Positions 16,925 to 26,234 of a stretch of DNA of 64,000 nt are shown piece after piece. The notes below the pieces were generated by a model. The model saw only the letters and a list, made by a program, of their open reading frames with translations, ran no database searches and had not been told where the DNA came from. The translations under genes were made by a program, and so were the position numbers. Each line of letters starts with the position of its first letter. The first letter of the stretch is position 1. Origin of the DNA: Mitsuokella sp047974105 (GTDB lineage: Bacteria; Bacillota; Negativicutes; Selenomonadales; Selenomonadaceae); contig NZ_JBHYRS010000003.1 of NCBI RefSeq assembly GCF_047974105.1, positions 1 to 64,000 on the forward strand. Reading direction: 5' to 3'.

Positions 16925-18436
16925 ATGTCAGATAAGAAGCAGAAGGGGCAGCAGGCTCCTGCGGAAGACCTCAATGAAATGATGAAGGTCCGCCGCGAAA
17001 AGATGGAAGAATTTCGTGCCATGGGCGTGCCGCCTTTTGGTCATCGTTATGATGTCACGGATTATGCGGAGCCCATCAAGGAAAAATACGCAAACCTCGA
17101 GGGTGAAGAAGAAGGCGGCGAGGTCCAGATTGCCGGCCGTCTCATGGCCATCCGCGGGCACGGCAAAGCATCGTTCTGCACGCTCAATGACCGCACGGGC
17201 AGTATTCAGGTCTATTTCAAGATCGATGTGCTCGGTGAGGATAAATACAAGAACCAGTTCAAGAAACTCGATATCGGCGATATCGTCGGCATCCGCGGCG
17301 TTGTCTTCAAGACGCATCGCGGCGAAGTCACGGTCCGCGTCGAAGATTTTGACCTGCTGAGCAAATCCCTGCGCCCGCTGCCGGAGAAATTCCATGGTCT
17401 GCAGGATGTCGATATCCGCTACCGTCAGCGCTATCTCGACCTCATCATGAATCCGGAGGTCCGCGATACGTTCCGCAAGCGCACGAAGATCATCCAGTCC
17501 ATCCGCAAATACCTCGATGACCGCGATTATCTCGAAGTCGAGACGCCAGTGCTTTCGACGATTGCCGGCGGCGCTGCTGCACGTCCGTTTGTCACGCATC
17601 ACAATGCACTCGACATTGACCTGTATCTGCGCATCGCCACGGAACTCAACCTCAAGCGCCTCGTCATCGGCGGCCTTGACCGCGTTTACGAGCTCGGACG
17701 CGTTTTCCGCAATGAAGGCATGGATGTGCGCCACAATCCGGAATTCACGACGATTGAGTTCTATCAGGCTTATGCCGACTACACGGATATGATGGATATT
17801 ACGGAAGGCATTGTCGTCAATGCAGCCAAATCCGTGCTCGGCACGCCGGTCATCAACTATCAGGGCGTGGAGATTGACCTTTCGAAAGTCAAGCGCATCA
17901 GCATGAACGATGCCGTCAAAGAAGCGACGGGCAAGGACTTCCTTTCCTGCCAGACGGTTGAAGAGGCCCGCAAGATGGCCGATGAGATCGGCGTTCCGTA
18001 CGAGCCGCGCCATGGCATCGGCGGCATCCTCAATCAGGCTTTTGAAGAAAAAGTCGAGGAGACGCTCATGCAGCCGACATTCATCACGGGCCATCCGACG
18101 GAGATTTCGCCGCTTGCAAAGCGCAATCCTGAAGACCCGCGTATCACGGACCGCTTTGAGTTCTTCATTTATGGCCGTGAGCTCGCCAACGGTTTTACGG
18201 AGCTCAATGACCCGATTGATCAGGAAGGCCGCTTCCTCGACCAGCTCAAGCAGCGCGAAGCCGGCGATGATGAAGCACATGTCATGGACCGCGACTACAT
18301 CACGGCCATGGAATACGGCCTGCCGCCAACGGGCGGTGTCGGCATCGGCATTGACCGCCTCGTCATGCTGCTGACGGACGCACCGTCCATCCGCGACGTT
18401 CTGCTGTTCCCGACGATGAAGCCGCTGGCTGAATAA
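16925..18436 (+). CDS. lysS: Lysyl-tRNA synthetase, class II
   Basis: LysS charges tRNA-Lys. The N-terminal OB-fold (about 60-170) shows AGRLMAIRGHGKASFCTL. The class II motifs follow: motif 2 as VFRNEGMDVRHNPEFTTIE and motif 3 as GGVGIGIDRLVMLLT. The 503-residue length is normal. The start is placed at ATG 16925, 11 bases after GGAG; an ATG at 16916 has no usable site. Transcribed with greA. Confidence 0.96.
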   Translation: MSDKKQKGQQAPAEDLNEMMKVRREKMEEFRAMGVPPFGHRYDVTDYAEPIKEKYANLEGEEEGGEVQIAGRLMAIRGHGKASFCTLNDRTGSIQVYFKIDVLGEDKYKNQFKKLDIGDIVGIRGVVFKTHRGEVTVRVEDFDLLSKSLRPLPEKFHGLQDVDIRYRQRYLDLIMNPEVRDTFRKRTKIIQSIRKYLDDRDYLEVETPVLSTIAGGAAARPFVTHHNALDIDLYLRIATELNLKRLVIGGLDRVYELGRVFRNEGMDVRHNPEFTTIEFYQAYADYTDMMDITEGIVVNAAKSVLGTPVINYQGVEIDLSKVKRISMNDAVKEATGKDFLSCQTVEEARKMADEIGVPYEPRHGIGGILNQAFEEKVEETLMQPTFITGHPTEISPLAKRNPEDPRITDRFEFFIYGRELANGFTELNDPIDQEGRFLDQLKQREAGDDEAHVMDRDYITAMEYGLPPTGGVGIGIDRLVMLLTDAPSIRDVLLFPTMKPLAE

Positions 18437-18452
18437 ACGTATAAAATAGAAG

Positions 18453-18488
18453 AAAAAGCTTCTGGCCATACTATGCCGGAAGCTTTTT
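18453..18488 (+). terminator. Terminator after lysS
   Basis: AAAAAGCTTC pairs with GAAGCTTTTT across a 16-base loop with some inner pairing (TGG/CCG). T residues close the stem. Confidence 0.75.
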
Positions 18489-18506
18489 CCTATATGAGAA
18501 AAGTCG

Positions 18507-18535
18507 TTGACAGGAAAAGATCTCTATATTACAAT
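18507..18535 (+). promoter_or_regulatory. Promoter of the M20 amidohydrolase gene
   Basis: A near-consensus sigma-A promoter: TTGACA (18507-18512), 17 bases, TACAAT (18530-18535), 69 bases before the start codon. Confidence 0.8.
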
Positions 18536-18604
18536 GTCTTTAAAACATATTAATAAACTATGCTAAATATTGCAATTGGATATACAGATAAGAGAGGGAT
18601 AAAC

Positions 18605-19741
18605 ATGAACGAACAGGACATCTTTCATAAAATAACCGAAGAGTTTTATTGGTTTCACCGTCATCCGGAACTTTCTTATGAAGAAGTGGAAACGACAAAA
18701 CGGCTGCGGTCTGATTTGCAGGAAGCTGGCATCAAGGTGCTTGATTTGCCTTTGAAGACAGGGCTTGTGGCCGAAGTCGGCACGGGCAAAGCTCCTTTTA
18801 TTGCGCTGCGCTGCGATATCGACGGCCTGCCGATTCACGAAGAATCCGGCCTTGCTTACGCTTCGGAACATGAGGGCCGCATGCACGCCTGCGGCCATGA
18901 TTTTCACATCAGCACCGTTCTGGGGGCGGCTTATCTCCTGAAAGCACGGGAAAAAGAGCTGGCAGGCACGGTCTATCTTTTATTTCAGCCGGCCGAAGAA
19001 GCGCCGGGCGGGGCAAAGAAAGTTATGGAAACGGGCGTCCTGAAGGACGTGCAGGCTATTTTTGGCCTGCATACTTCGCCGATTTATGATGTCGGCACAC
19101 TTGGCATTCGCGAAGGGGCAGTGACTGCTTCTGTTGACAAATTCACGGTCACATTCCATGGCAAGGGCACGCATGCAGCGCATCCGGAACGCGGCGTCGA
19201 TCCCATCGTCATGGCGGCCAGTTTTGTCACGGCGGCGCAGAGCATTGTCTCGCGCAACATCGATCCGGCACATCCGGCACTCGTCTCCATCACTCATATC
19301 GAAAGCGGCAATACGTGGAATGTCATCCCGGAGTCCTCGTGGCTCGAAGGCACGGTGCGCTGCCTGACTGCCGCTGACCGCAAGCTCATTAAAGAGCGCA
19401 TCTACGGACTTGCCGAAGGGCAGGCTGCTTCGTTTGGCGGCCATGCCGAACTTACGTGGTATGCGGGCCCGCCGGCTACGAATAATACGCCTTCGTGGAC
19501 GGAATTTGCCAAAGAAGAGGCGGAGAAAGAAGGACTTAAGGTAGAGCCGGCTCCTGTCAATCTGGCCGGTGAGGATTTTGCCTATTATCAGGAAGAAATT
19601 CCCGGTGCCTTCGTTCTCGTCGGTACGGGCAAGTCACCTGCCAACCACAATCCAAAATTCCATGTAGACCCAGCGGCACTTGCACCTGCTGCCAAATACA
19701 TGACGAGACTGGCGCAGGAGGCGTTTACGCGTCTTTCATGA
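18605..19741 (+). CDS. M20-family amidohydrolase (hippurate/N-acyl amino acid hydrolase type)
   Basis: The 378-residue cytoplasmic metallohydrolase shows the family pattern in order: HRHPELSYEE, RCDIDGLPI, HACGHDFH, FQPAEEAPGGA, and the dimerisation insert with HAAHPERGVDPI. It removes acyl groups from amino acids or related amides; the exact acyl group is not readable. The start at ATG 18605 follows AGAGAGGG; an ATG at 18560 has no site. It is followed by another amidohydrolase, 46 bases on, likely one transcript. Confidence 0.93.
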   Translation: MNEQDIFHKITEEFYWFHRHPELSYEEVETTKRLRSDLQEAGIKVLDLPLKTGLVAEVGTGKAPFIALRCDIDGLPIHEESGLAYASEHEGRMHACGHDFHISTVLGAAYLLKAREKELAGTVYLLFQPAEEAPGGAKKVMETGVLKDVQAIFGLHTSPIYDVGTLGIREGAVTASVDKFTVTFHGKGTHAAHPERGVDPIVMAASFVTAAQSIVSRNIDPAHPALVSITHIESGNTWNVIPESSWLEGTVRCLTAADRKLIKERIYGLAEGQAASFGGHAELTWYAGPPATNNTPSWTEFAKEEAEKEGLKVEPAPVNLAGEDFAYYQEEIPGAFVLVGTGKSPANHNPKFHVDPAALAPAAKYMTRLAQEAFTRLS

Positions 19742-19787
19742 CGATAGGATCAATAATATGAGTCAATAATATGAGGTGAACATAACG

Positions 19788-20618
19788 ATGAAAATCATTG
19801 ATGCACATCTGCACTTTGCCTCAGATGCTTATTTTGAGGAAATCGCGAGGGCTGCAGGCCATGAAAACAGTGCAGAGCATCTCTTGGAACAGTATAAAAT
19901 GCGTGGACTGGTGCACGGCGTTGTCATGGGCAATCTGCCCGTGGAGGAGACAAAGCCGGAATATCCGCCTTTCCTGTCATACTGCATCGGCCTTGACAGT
20001 CAGGTCTTCGACATGGCCAAGCTGCCGCAGAAGCTTCATTATATAGAAGAACATCTCAAGCGGCCAAACTGTGTTGGCATCAAGCTGTATCCAGGCTATG
20101 CTTCGTTCTATCTCTACGATGACCGCCTGGCTCCTGTCTACGAACTGGCCGTGCGCTATCATAAGCCTGTGGCCGTACATACGGGGCTGACCGCTACGGA
20201 TCACGCGCTTTTAAAATACAGCCATCCATTGGTTATGGATGAAGCCGCGACGAAATTCCGTGAGGTTCAGTTTGTCATGTGCCACTTTGGCGAACCGTGG
20301 TTCACGGATGCAGCGGCTGTCATCGAAAAGAACCCTAACGTCACGGCTGACCTTTCCGGCCTGCTCGAAGGCAAGATCCCGGATTTTGAGGTGTTCCTTC
20401 AGAAAAAGCATTTCTATATTGAACGGCTCAAGGGCTGGCTGGAGTATCTCGACTGCTATGACCGCTTTATGTTCGGCACGGACTGGCCGCTCGCGAATCT
20501 CGGTGATTACATCGATTTTACGAAGGAGATCATTCCGGAAGAACATTGGCAGCAGGTATTTTATGAAAATGCCAAACGTATTTATCATCTTGCCGATGAT
20601 GATATGCTGGTCAAATAA
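19788..20618 (+). CDS. Amidohydrolase-2 family metal-dependent hydrolase
   Basis: This 276-residue TIM-barrel protein has the metal motif DAHLHF at its N-terminus, a barrel histidine in AVHTGLT, another in VMCHFGEPW, and the acid in MFGTDWPL. It belongs to the PF04909 group of hydrolases and decarboxylases, and the substrate is unknown. GAGGTGA lies 8 bases before the ATG at 19788. Its pairing with an M20 hydrolase hints at degradation of an acylated or amide compound. Confidence 0.88.
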   Translation: MKIIDAHLHFASDAYFEEIARAAGHENSAEHLLEQYKMRGLVHGVVMGNLPVEETKPEYPPFLSYCIGLDSQVFDMAKLPQKLHYIEEHLKRPNCVGIKLYPGYASFYLYDDRLAPVYELAVRYHKPVAVHTGLTATDHALLKYSHPLVMDEAATKFREVQFVMCHFGEPWFTDAAAVIEKNPNVTADLSGLLEGKIPDFEVFLQKKHFYIERLKGWLEYLDCYDRFMFGTDWPLANLGDYIDFTKEIIPEEHWQQVFYENAKRIYHLADDDMLVK

Positions 20619-20635
20619 TTTAGAGGCAATAAAAA

Positions 20636-20668
20636 GGCGTCCCAGAAAAATTTCTGGGACGCTGTTTT
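20636..20668. terminator. Bidirectional terminator between convergent genes
   Basis: GCGTCCCAGAAA pairs with TTTCTGGGACGC with almost no loop. A run precedes it and T follows, so it serves both the amidohydrolase gene and the minus-strand MFS gene. Confidence 0.8.
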
Positions 20669-20692
20669 ATAGTAGAGTGCAGGGTTATTGAT

Positions 20693-22144
20693 TTAGTGGG
20701 CAGCAGCCAGGCGTTTTTCGTAGAAGCGCTGACGGCGTTCTGCAACAATCGTCTTGGCTTCGCTGTCGCGGTCCATCTGATGGCGCGTGAAGCGATGATG
20801 ACGGCCGAGCAGATAGTAGTAGAGGAAGATACCGCTGATGGAGATGGCGCCGGCTGCGAGATAAACGAAGGAGAAGCCGAAAGCCGGTACAAAGCTGCCA
20901 AGCGTGTATGGGCCAACGCCGATGCCGAAGTCAAGCAGTACAAAGTACGTGCTCGTAGCCACGCCAACCTGATGCATCGGGGCGCAGTGTACGGCGAGGG
21001 CATGGCAGGAAGCCGTGATTGTGCCGTAACCGAAGCCGAGGAACAGGGCGCCGACGAGCATGGCGATATCGCCCGTAGCCGTGGCGATGATGCCCATGGC
21101 TGCGGCCATGCACAGGAGTGCCGGATAAATGACGACGTTGCCGCCGAAGTGGTCCAAGAGATAGCCCGTCAGAGGACGGCTGATGAAGGACGTAGCAGCA
21201 AAGCAGAGGAAGAAGCCCGTAGCACCGATGCCCGTGACGCCGATGCTGGCGGTATAGGCGCCGAGGAAACTCAGGACCGTGGAGTAGCAGACGCCGCCCA
21301 TCAGGGCAATAAAGGAGATGGCCAGAGCCTTGAGGGAGAAGAAACGGTCAAAGGAAACTTTGTGCAGGTCGGCTTTTTCTTCCGGCAGGATTGTGCGTTC
21401 CGGAGCCTTGATGCCAAATGACAGCGCAAAGATGACAAAAGTGGCAACAGAGCAGATTTCAATGGCCAGATTGAATTCATGGGATGCTGTGAGGTTCATG
21501 GCGATGAACGGGCCAACAGCCGAAGCCATCGTGACACCAAGTGTGAAGTAGCCGATGCCCGTGCCCATGCGTTTAAGCGGTACGAGAGCAGCGACGACCG
21601 TGCTGGCAGCCGTTGACGTCGTGCCGAAGGCAAGGCCGTGCAGGAAGCGGACGAGCATGAAAATCTCGAGCGTCGGTGCGAGCTCATAGCAGAGCACGAG
21701 CAGGAAGAACATCAGCGTACCGGCGAGGAACATCTTGCGGCGCCCAACAAAATCAATGAAGCGGCCGGCCGGGATGCGGGCAAACAGCGCACCGACGATG
21801 AAAAGGCCAGAAGCAAGGCCTGCCATGCTGATGGAAGCGTTCCAAGTATAGATGGCATAGGCCGTAGACCAGAGCATCAGGAGAAAATGAACGCAGTAAA
21901 CAAGGAAGTTGACGCCGATGTCAAAAATATAATCGCGGGTCCAAAGGCGCTGTGGGGCAGCAGTGGTATCTGCCATAGAAGAAGACTCCTTTCCAAATAC
22001 AACACGCTTTTTATGATGACGGGGATGATGAATCGCCGTGCAGTGGGCGACAGTCAGCATACGATGTGCATCGCTTGTCGACATGCCCGTCTCTGCACAA
22101 AACTCTTCAACATAATCCGAAGGGATTCTGGATTTCATATACAT
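20693..22144 (-). CDS. Major facilitator superfamily transporter with N-terminal extension
   Basis: The protein has about twelve membrane segments, the MFS motif A-like FVGRRKMFLAG after segment 2, and a repeated half-structure; drug or metabolite export is typical for such 400-residue members. Two starts are plausible. ATG at 21976 (MADTTAAPQ) has GGAG 9 bases upstream and gives 427 residues. The upstream ATG pair at 22144/22138 with AGGTGA adds a hydrophilic 56-residue His-rich arm (CTAIHHPRHHKKR) that reads like coding sequence. The gene is divergent from a LysR regulator, which probably controls it. Confidence 0.87.
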   Translation of the reverse strand: MYMKSRIPSDYVEEFCAETGMSTSDAHRMLTVAHCTAIHHPRHHKKRVVFGKESSSMADTTAAPQRLWTRDYIFDIGVNFLVYCVHFLLMLWSTAYAIYTWNASISMAGLASGLFIVGALFARIPAGRFIDFVGRRKMFLAGTLMFFLLVLCYELAPTLEIFMLVRFLHGLAFGTTSTAASTVVAALVPLKRMGTGIGYFTLGVTMASAVGPFIAMNLTASHEFNLAIEICSVATFVIFALSFGIKAPERTILPEEKADLHKVSFDRFFSLKALAISFIALMGGVCYSTVLSFLGAYTASIGVTGIGATGFFLCFAATSFISRPLTGYLLDHFGGNVVIYPALLCMAAAMGIIATATGDIAMLVGALFLGFGYGTITASCHALAVHCAPMHQVGVATSTYFVLLDFGIGVGPYTLGSFVPAFGFSFVYLAAGAISISGIFLYYYLLGRHHRFTRHQMDRDSEAKTIVAERRQRFYEKRLAAAH

Positions 22145-22317
22145 GTTTCACCTGCTTATCTAATATATCATCAAAAAATCTTATGGATGAAATCTGAAAC
22201 TTAGTATAGTCATCTTTTTTATGTGCGTCTAATGTATTATTTTCACAAATAAAGTGCATTTTGTACATATTAAGAGCGCAAATAGTCAATTATTGCAGAA
22301 AATGCATGGATTATGTT

Positions 22318-22335
22318 TTGTATACATGAATACAA
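22318..22335. promoter_or_regulatory. Probable LysR-type operator
   Basis: A perfect inverted repeat, TTGTAT-N6-ATACAA, includes the T-N11-A pattern that LysR-type regulators bind. It lies in the 314-base AT-rich gap between the divergent MFS and LysR genes, where such a site is expected. The rest of that gap shows no gene. Confidence 0.6.
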
Positions 22336-22458
22336 TGCAAAATAATCATGAAAAGTTAGCAGGAAAACGTTGTCAGTTTATTATACTGTGCATATAATAG
22401 ACTATAACCAAAAGTAATTATGCATATCGTGCAGGATATATAAGAAGTGAGGTATAGA

Positions 22459-23394
22459 ATGGAATTAACGCAGCTCAAATATTTTCAGGCCATGGCGCGC
22501 TGCCATCATTTTACGCAGGCGGCAGAGGAAATGGCCATTTCCCAGTCGGCTCTGAGCCGTTCGATACAGAAACTTGAGCAGGAACTCGGCATCACCTTAT
22601 TCGAACGCCATGGACGTACATCAGAACTCACGGAAGCCGGGCAGAAATTTCTGTTCCATGTGGACCGCGTCATCCGTGAACTGGCATTAGCCGAACAGGA
22701 AATCCAGATCGATAATGGCGGTGAAGGTGTCGTGCATCTGTCTTTCCTTCATTCTTTGGGGGATACATTCCTGCCGCTTATCCTGCGCCAGTTTCATGCG
22801 CGCTATCCTCATATCGATGTAAAATTGAATCAGCAGAATTCTTCCATGCTGTCTGAGCAGCTGGCGAATGGAGAGACGGACATCTGTCTCTGCTCGACGA
22901 TGAATGAGCCGGATACGGCCTGGATGTATCTCTGGTCCGAGGAAATGTTCCTCGTCGTGCCGGAAGATCATCCTTTGGCACAAAAATCGCGTGTCAGTCT
23001 GCGCGAAGTGGAAGACGAGCCTTTCGTGGCCTTGAAGCCCGAGTATACACTGCGTCAGCAGGTCAATCAGTTCCTGGATCTCGCGGAGAGCCATCCGCAG
23101 ATTGTCTTTGAAGGCGATGAAGTTCATACGCTCGTATCGTTCGTAGCAGCACACCTTGGTGTCAGTGTTCTGCCGCATGTTCCCTGCACAGAGCATCTCG
23201 GCGTAGTTTTCGTGCCCATTTCGTTCCCGCTCTGCAAAAGAGCCGTTGGCATTGCCTGGAACACATCGCGCCCGCTTTCTCCGGCCGCGATGACCTTTCA
23301 GCAGTTCACGATTCACCATTTTGTGCACGATGGTGCGGTGCCGATGAATCAGGTGCAGAAAAAAGCAGCAGCTCTTGGGAAAAAACAGAGCTGA
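22459..23394 (+). CDS. LysR-family transcriptional regulator
   Basis: The 311-residue protein has the N-terminal winged helix-turn-helix (MELTQLKYFQAMARCHHFTQAAEE, then SQSALSRSIQKLEQELG and LFERHGR) and a two-lobed ligand-binding domain from about residue 90. GAGGTATAG precedes the ATG. The ligand is unknown. From its divergent position it likely controls the MFS transporter and itself through the inverted repeat at 22318-22335. Confidence 0.94.
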   Translation: MELTQLKYFQAMARCHHFTQAAEEMAISQSALSRSIQKLEQELGITLFERHGRTSELTEAGQKFLFHVDRVIRELALAEQEIQIDNGGEGVVHLSFLHSLGDTFLPLILRQFHARYPHIDVKLNQQNSSMLSEQLANGETDICLCSTMNEPDTAWMYLWSEEMFLVVPEDHPLAQKSRVSLREVEDEPFVALKPEYTLRQQVNQFLDLAESHPQIVFEGDEVHTLVSFVAAHLGVSVLPHVPCTEHLGVVFVPISFPLCKRAVGIAWNTSRPLSPAAMTFQQFTIHHFVHDGAVPMNQVQKKAAALGKKQS

Positions 23395-23404
23395 AGACAA
23401 TGCC

Positions 23405-23433
23405 TTGTTCCGCTTCCTGTTTATTGGTATAAT
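23405..23433 (+). promoter_or_regulatory. Promoter of pepT
   Basis: TTGTTC (23405-23410), 17 bases, TATAAT (23428-23433), preceded by TGG, which makes an extended -10. Confidence 0.65.
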
Positions 23434-23467
23434 AATAAGATGATTAATAGAGTACGAGGTGACCGTA

Positions 23468-24730
23468 ATGACAATGGAAATTGATTTGGAAACGCTGATC
23501 AGGCGCTTTCGCGATTACATTTCATTCAATACGCAGTCTGATGAAGAAAATGAACAGGAGTGCCCGTCAACACCAGGTCAGATGGTGCTGGCCAAACATC
23601 TGGCAGCAGAGCTTGCGGAGCTCGGGCTTGAGGATGTGACGCTTGATGAGCATGGTTATATCATGGCCACGCTGCCGGCCAATGGCATTTCCCCGCAGGA
23701 AGCTCCTGTTGTCGGCTTTATTTCCCATATGGATACAAGCCCTGATGCAGCGGGCGGTCCTATCCATGAACAAATTATCCACGCCTATGCGGGCGGCGAT
23801 ATTGTGCTGAATCCGGAAAAGGATATTGTATTCTCGGTGGCGGATTATCCGGATATTGAGAAATACAAGGGCCAGGATATCATGATGACGGATGGCACGA
23901 CTCTTCTTGGCGCAGACGATAAGGCCGGCATCACGGCCATTGTCAGTGCGGCAGAGTATCTTTTAAAGCATCCGGAAATCCAGCATGGCAAAATCCGTCT
24001 GGGCTTTACGCCGGATGAAGAGACGGGGCGCAGTGCGGACCGCTTCGATGTGAAGAAATTTGCTGCCGACTTTGCTTATACCGTAGATGGCGGCGAACTT
24101 GGCGGCCTTGAATATGAAAACTTCAATGCAGCCAATCCGACAATCGTGTTTCATGGGCGCAGTTCACACACCGGCGATGCTAAGGGCAAGATGAAAAATG
24201 CCGTGACCATGGCTGCCGAATGGCAGCAGATGCTGCCGGCCGGCGAAAAACCGGAATATACAGAGGGGCATGAGGGGTTCTTCCATGTCCATACCATCAA
24301 GGGCGGCGTGGAAGAAGTCACGATGGGCATGCTTGTGCGCGATCATGATAAGGCAAAATTTGCCAAGCGCAAGGCACTGCTTGATGATATGGCTGCTTTC
24401 TTCAATAAAAAATACGGAGAAGGCTCCGTGGAAGTACAGCATCACGATGTCTACTATAATATGTTAGAGAAAATCGAGGAGGGCAATCTCTATATTGTCG
24501 ACCTTGCGCGCGATGCTATGGAAGAAGCAGGCGTAGAGCCCCATGTTGAGCCGATTCGAGGCGGCACGGATGGTGCACGCCTTTCCTTCATGGGACTGCC
24601 GTGTCCGAATCTTTTCACGGGCGGTGCTAATTTCCATGGCCGCTTTGAGTACTTGCCCCTGCAGTCTTTGCAGAAAGCGGTGGAAACTGTCCTTCATATC
24701 ATGGTCAAAGCGGGCAGTCTGAAAAAATAA
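23468..24730 (+). CDS. pepT: Peptidase T (tripeptide aminopeptidase)
   Basis: This 420-residue M20B metallopeptidase releases the N-terminal residue of tripeptides in the cytoplasm. Zinc-site motifs: GFISHMDTSPDAAG, TTLLGADDKAG, FTPDEETGRSAD, YTVDGGELG and the C-terminal RGGTDGARLSFMGLPCPN. GAGGTGA lies 6 bases before ATG 23468. It has its own promoter and is followed by a hairpin. Confidence 0.95.
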   Translation: MTMEIDLETLIRRFRDYISFNTQSDEENEQECPSTPGQMVLAKHLAAELAELGLEDVTLDEHGYIMATLPANGISPQEAPVVGFISHMDTSPDAAGGPIHEQIIHAYAGGDIVLNPEKDIVFSVADYPDIEKYKGQDIMMTDGTTLLGADDKAGITAIVSAAEYLLKHPEIQHGKIRLGFTPDEETGRSADRFDVKKFAADFAYTVDGGELGGLEYENFNAANPTIVFHGRSSHTGDAKGKMKNAVTMAAEWQQMLPAGEKPEYTEGHEGFFHVHTIKGGVEEVTMGMLVRDHDKAKFAKRKALLDDMAAFFNKKYGEGSVEVQHHDVYYNMLEKIEEGNLYIVDLARDAMEEAGVEPHVEPIRGGTDGARLSFMGLPCPNLFTGGANFHGRFEYLPLQSLQKAVETVLHIMVKAGSLKK

Positions 24731-24748
24731 GTGTAATGAGATGAATGC

Positions 24749-24773
24749 GACGCGTCAGGCAAACTGGCGCGTC
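24749..24773 (+). other. Strong hairpin between pepT and def
   Basis: GACGCGTCAG pairs with CTGGCGCGTC (one G-U pair) around GCAAA. No T run follows, so it is not a standard terminator. It may stabilise the pepT mRNA end or shape the def leader. Confidence 0.55.
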
Positions 24774-24828
24774 ACTACTATTTCGATAAATTTTGTTGGA
24801 ATCTTATCAGGATAAGGAGATTTTCTAT

Positions 24829-25296
24829 ATGGCAATACTGGAAATAAAAAAGGCTGGTGCGCCTGTCCTCAAAGAGGTCTGTGCACCTGTTGAACATATT
24901 GATAAAGAACTGCGCAAACTGCTCGACGACATGGCTGTTACGATGTACGAGGCCGATGGCGTCGGCCTTGCGGCACCGCAGGTCGGACGTCCAATCCGTG
25001 TGGTTGTCATTGACTGCCAGGATGATCATGGCCTGTTGGAGCTCATCAATCCGGTCATCACGTTCCGTGAGGGCAAGGCAACCGACACCGAGGGCTGCCT
25101 CTCGGTGCCGGGTATTTACGGTGAAGTGGAACGTGCGGCCAAGGTCAAGGTGGAATTCCTCAATCGCCGCGGCAAGAAGCAGCATCTGACAGCGACGGGC
25201 CTTTTGGCACGCTGCATCCAGCATGAACTCGACCATCTTGAAGGCCAGCTGTTCATCGATATTGCTGAGAGTCTGCACAGGGGGAATCAGAGTTGA
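24829..25296 (+). CDS. def: Peptide deformylase
   Basis: Def removes the formyl group from nascent proteins. All three motifs are present: GVGLAAPQ, EGCLSVP and QHELDHLEG, the last carrying the HExxH metal site. The 155-residue length is normal. AAGGAG lies 9 bases before the ATG at 24829. It overlaps fmt by four bases, pairing the enzyme that adds the formyl group with the one that removes it. Confidence 0.97.
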   Translation: MAILEIKKAGAPVLKEVCAPVEHIDKELRKLLDDMAVTMYEADGVGLAAPQVGRPIRVVVIDCQDDHGLLELINPVITFREGKATDTEGCLSVPGIYGEVERAAKVKVEFLNRRGKKQHLTATGLLARCIQHELDHLEGQLFIDIAESLHRGNQS

Positions 25297-26231
25297 AGAA
25301 ATTTCGAGTCATTTTCATGGGAACGCCGGAATTCGCTGTGCCATGCCTGGCTGCTCTCTACGAACATTGTGAAGTCATTGGCGTTGTAACGCAGCCGGAT
25401 AAGCCGAGAGGGCGAGGGCAGAAACTGGTCCCGTCCCCTGTAAAAGCCTGGGCAGCAGCACACGATCTGCCTGTCTGGCAGCCAAAGAAAATCAAGGATG
25501 AAGAATTTACGTCTTTCTTAGAAGCACAAAAGCCAGAGCTCATGGTCGTTGTGGCCTTTGGCCAGATTCTCTCGCAGCGCATTCTCGATATCCCGACATA
25601 TGGCTGCATCAACGTGCACGGGTCTCTTTTGCCGCGCTACCGCGGTGCTGCGCCGATGCAGTGGTGTGTCATCAACGGGGAGAAAAAGACGGGCATCACG
25701 ACGATGTTCATGGATGCCGGACTCGACACGGGCGATATGCTGCTCAAAGAAGAATTTCCGATTGGAGAGGATACGACGCTTGAGGATGTGCATGACGGCC
25801 TGATGAAGCTGGGGGCAAAAGTACTCATGGATACGCTGGAGAAGCTTTCGGACGGAACGCTGCAGCGCATTCCCCAGACGGGAGAATCAAATTATGCGCC
25901 CATGCTCGACAAGGAGACGGGACATATTCATTGGCAGGATTCTGCGCAGCACATTCATAATCTCGTGCGCGGTCTTGATTCCTGGCCGGGGGCCTATACG
26001 TTCCTCGCTGGGAAAAAGTATAAAATCTGGCGTACGAAGCAAACGGATGAAAAGACAGAAGCGGCTCCGGGGACTATCCTGACAGCCGATAAGAAGAAGG
26101 GACTGTTTGCAGCGACTGGAGATGGCGTATTGGAGATTACCGAACTGCAGGCTCCGGGAAAGAAGCGCATGAAAGCATGTGATTATTTGAATGGTCATGC
26201 GATAGCCCTGCCAGCAGTCTTTGAGGAATAA
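25293..26231 (+). CDS. fmt: Methionyl-tRNA formyltransferase
   Basis: Fmt formylates initiator Met-tRNA with 10-formyl-THF. The start is a TTG (25293) inside the def stop (TTGA), with AGGGGGA 7 bases upstream. Motifs: RVIFMGTPEFAVP, TQPDKPRGRG, and the catalytic segment INVHGSLLPRYRGAAP. The 312-residue length is normal. It is the second gene of def-fmt-DUF116-rsmB-rlmN. Confidence 0.97.
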   Translation: MKKFRVIFMGTPEFAVPCLAALYEHCEVIGVVTQPDKPRGRGQKLVPSPVKAWAAAHDLPVWQPKKIKDEEFTSFLEAQKPELMVVVAFGQILSQRILDIPTYGCINVHGSLLPRYRGAAPMQWCVINGEKKTGITTMFMDAGLDTGDMLLKEEFPIGEDTTLEDVHDGLMKLGAKVLMDTLEKLSDGTLQRIPQTGESNYAPMLDKETGHIHWQDSAQHIHNLVRGLDSWPGAYTFLAGKKYKIWRTKQTDEKTEAAPGTILTADKKKGLFAATGDGVLEITELQAPGKKRMKACDYLNGHAIALPAVFEE

Positions 26232-26234
26232 AAA

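Noticed and set aside
16928..18469. Long minus-strand frame opposite lysS
   Set aside because: Shadow of lysS; the class II synthetase motifs are on the + strand.
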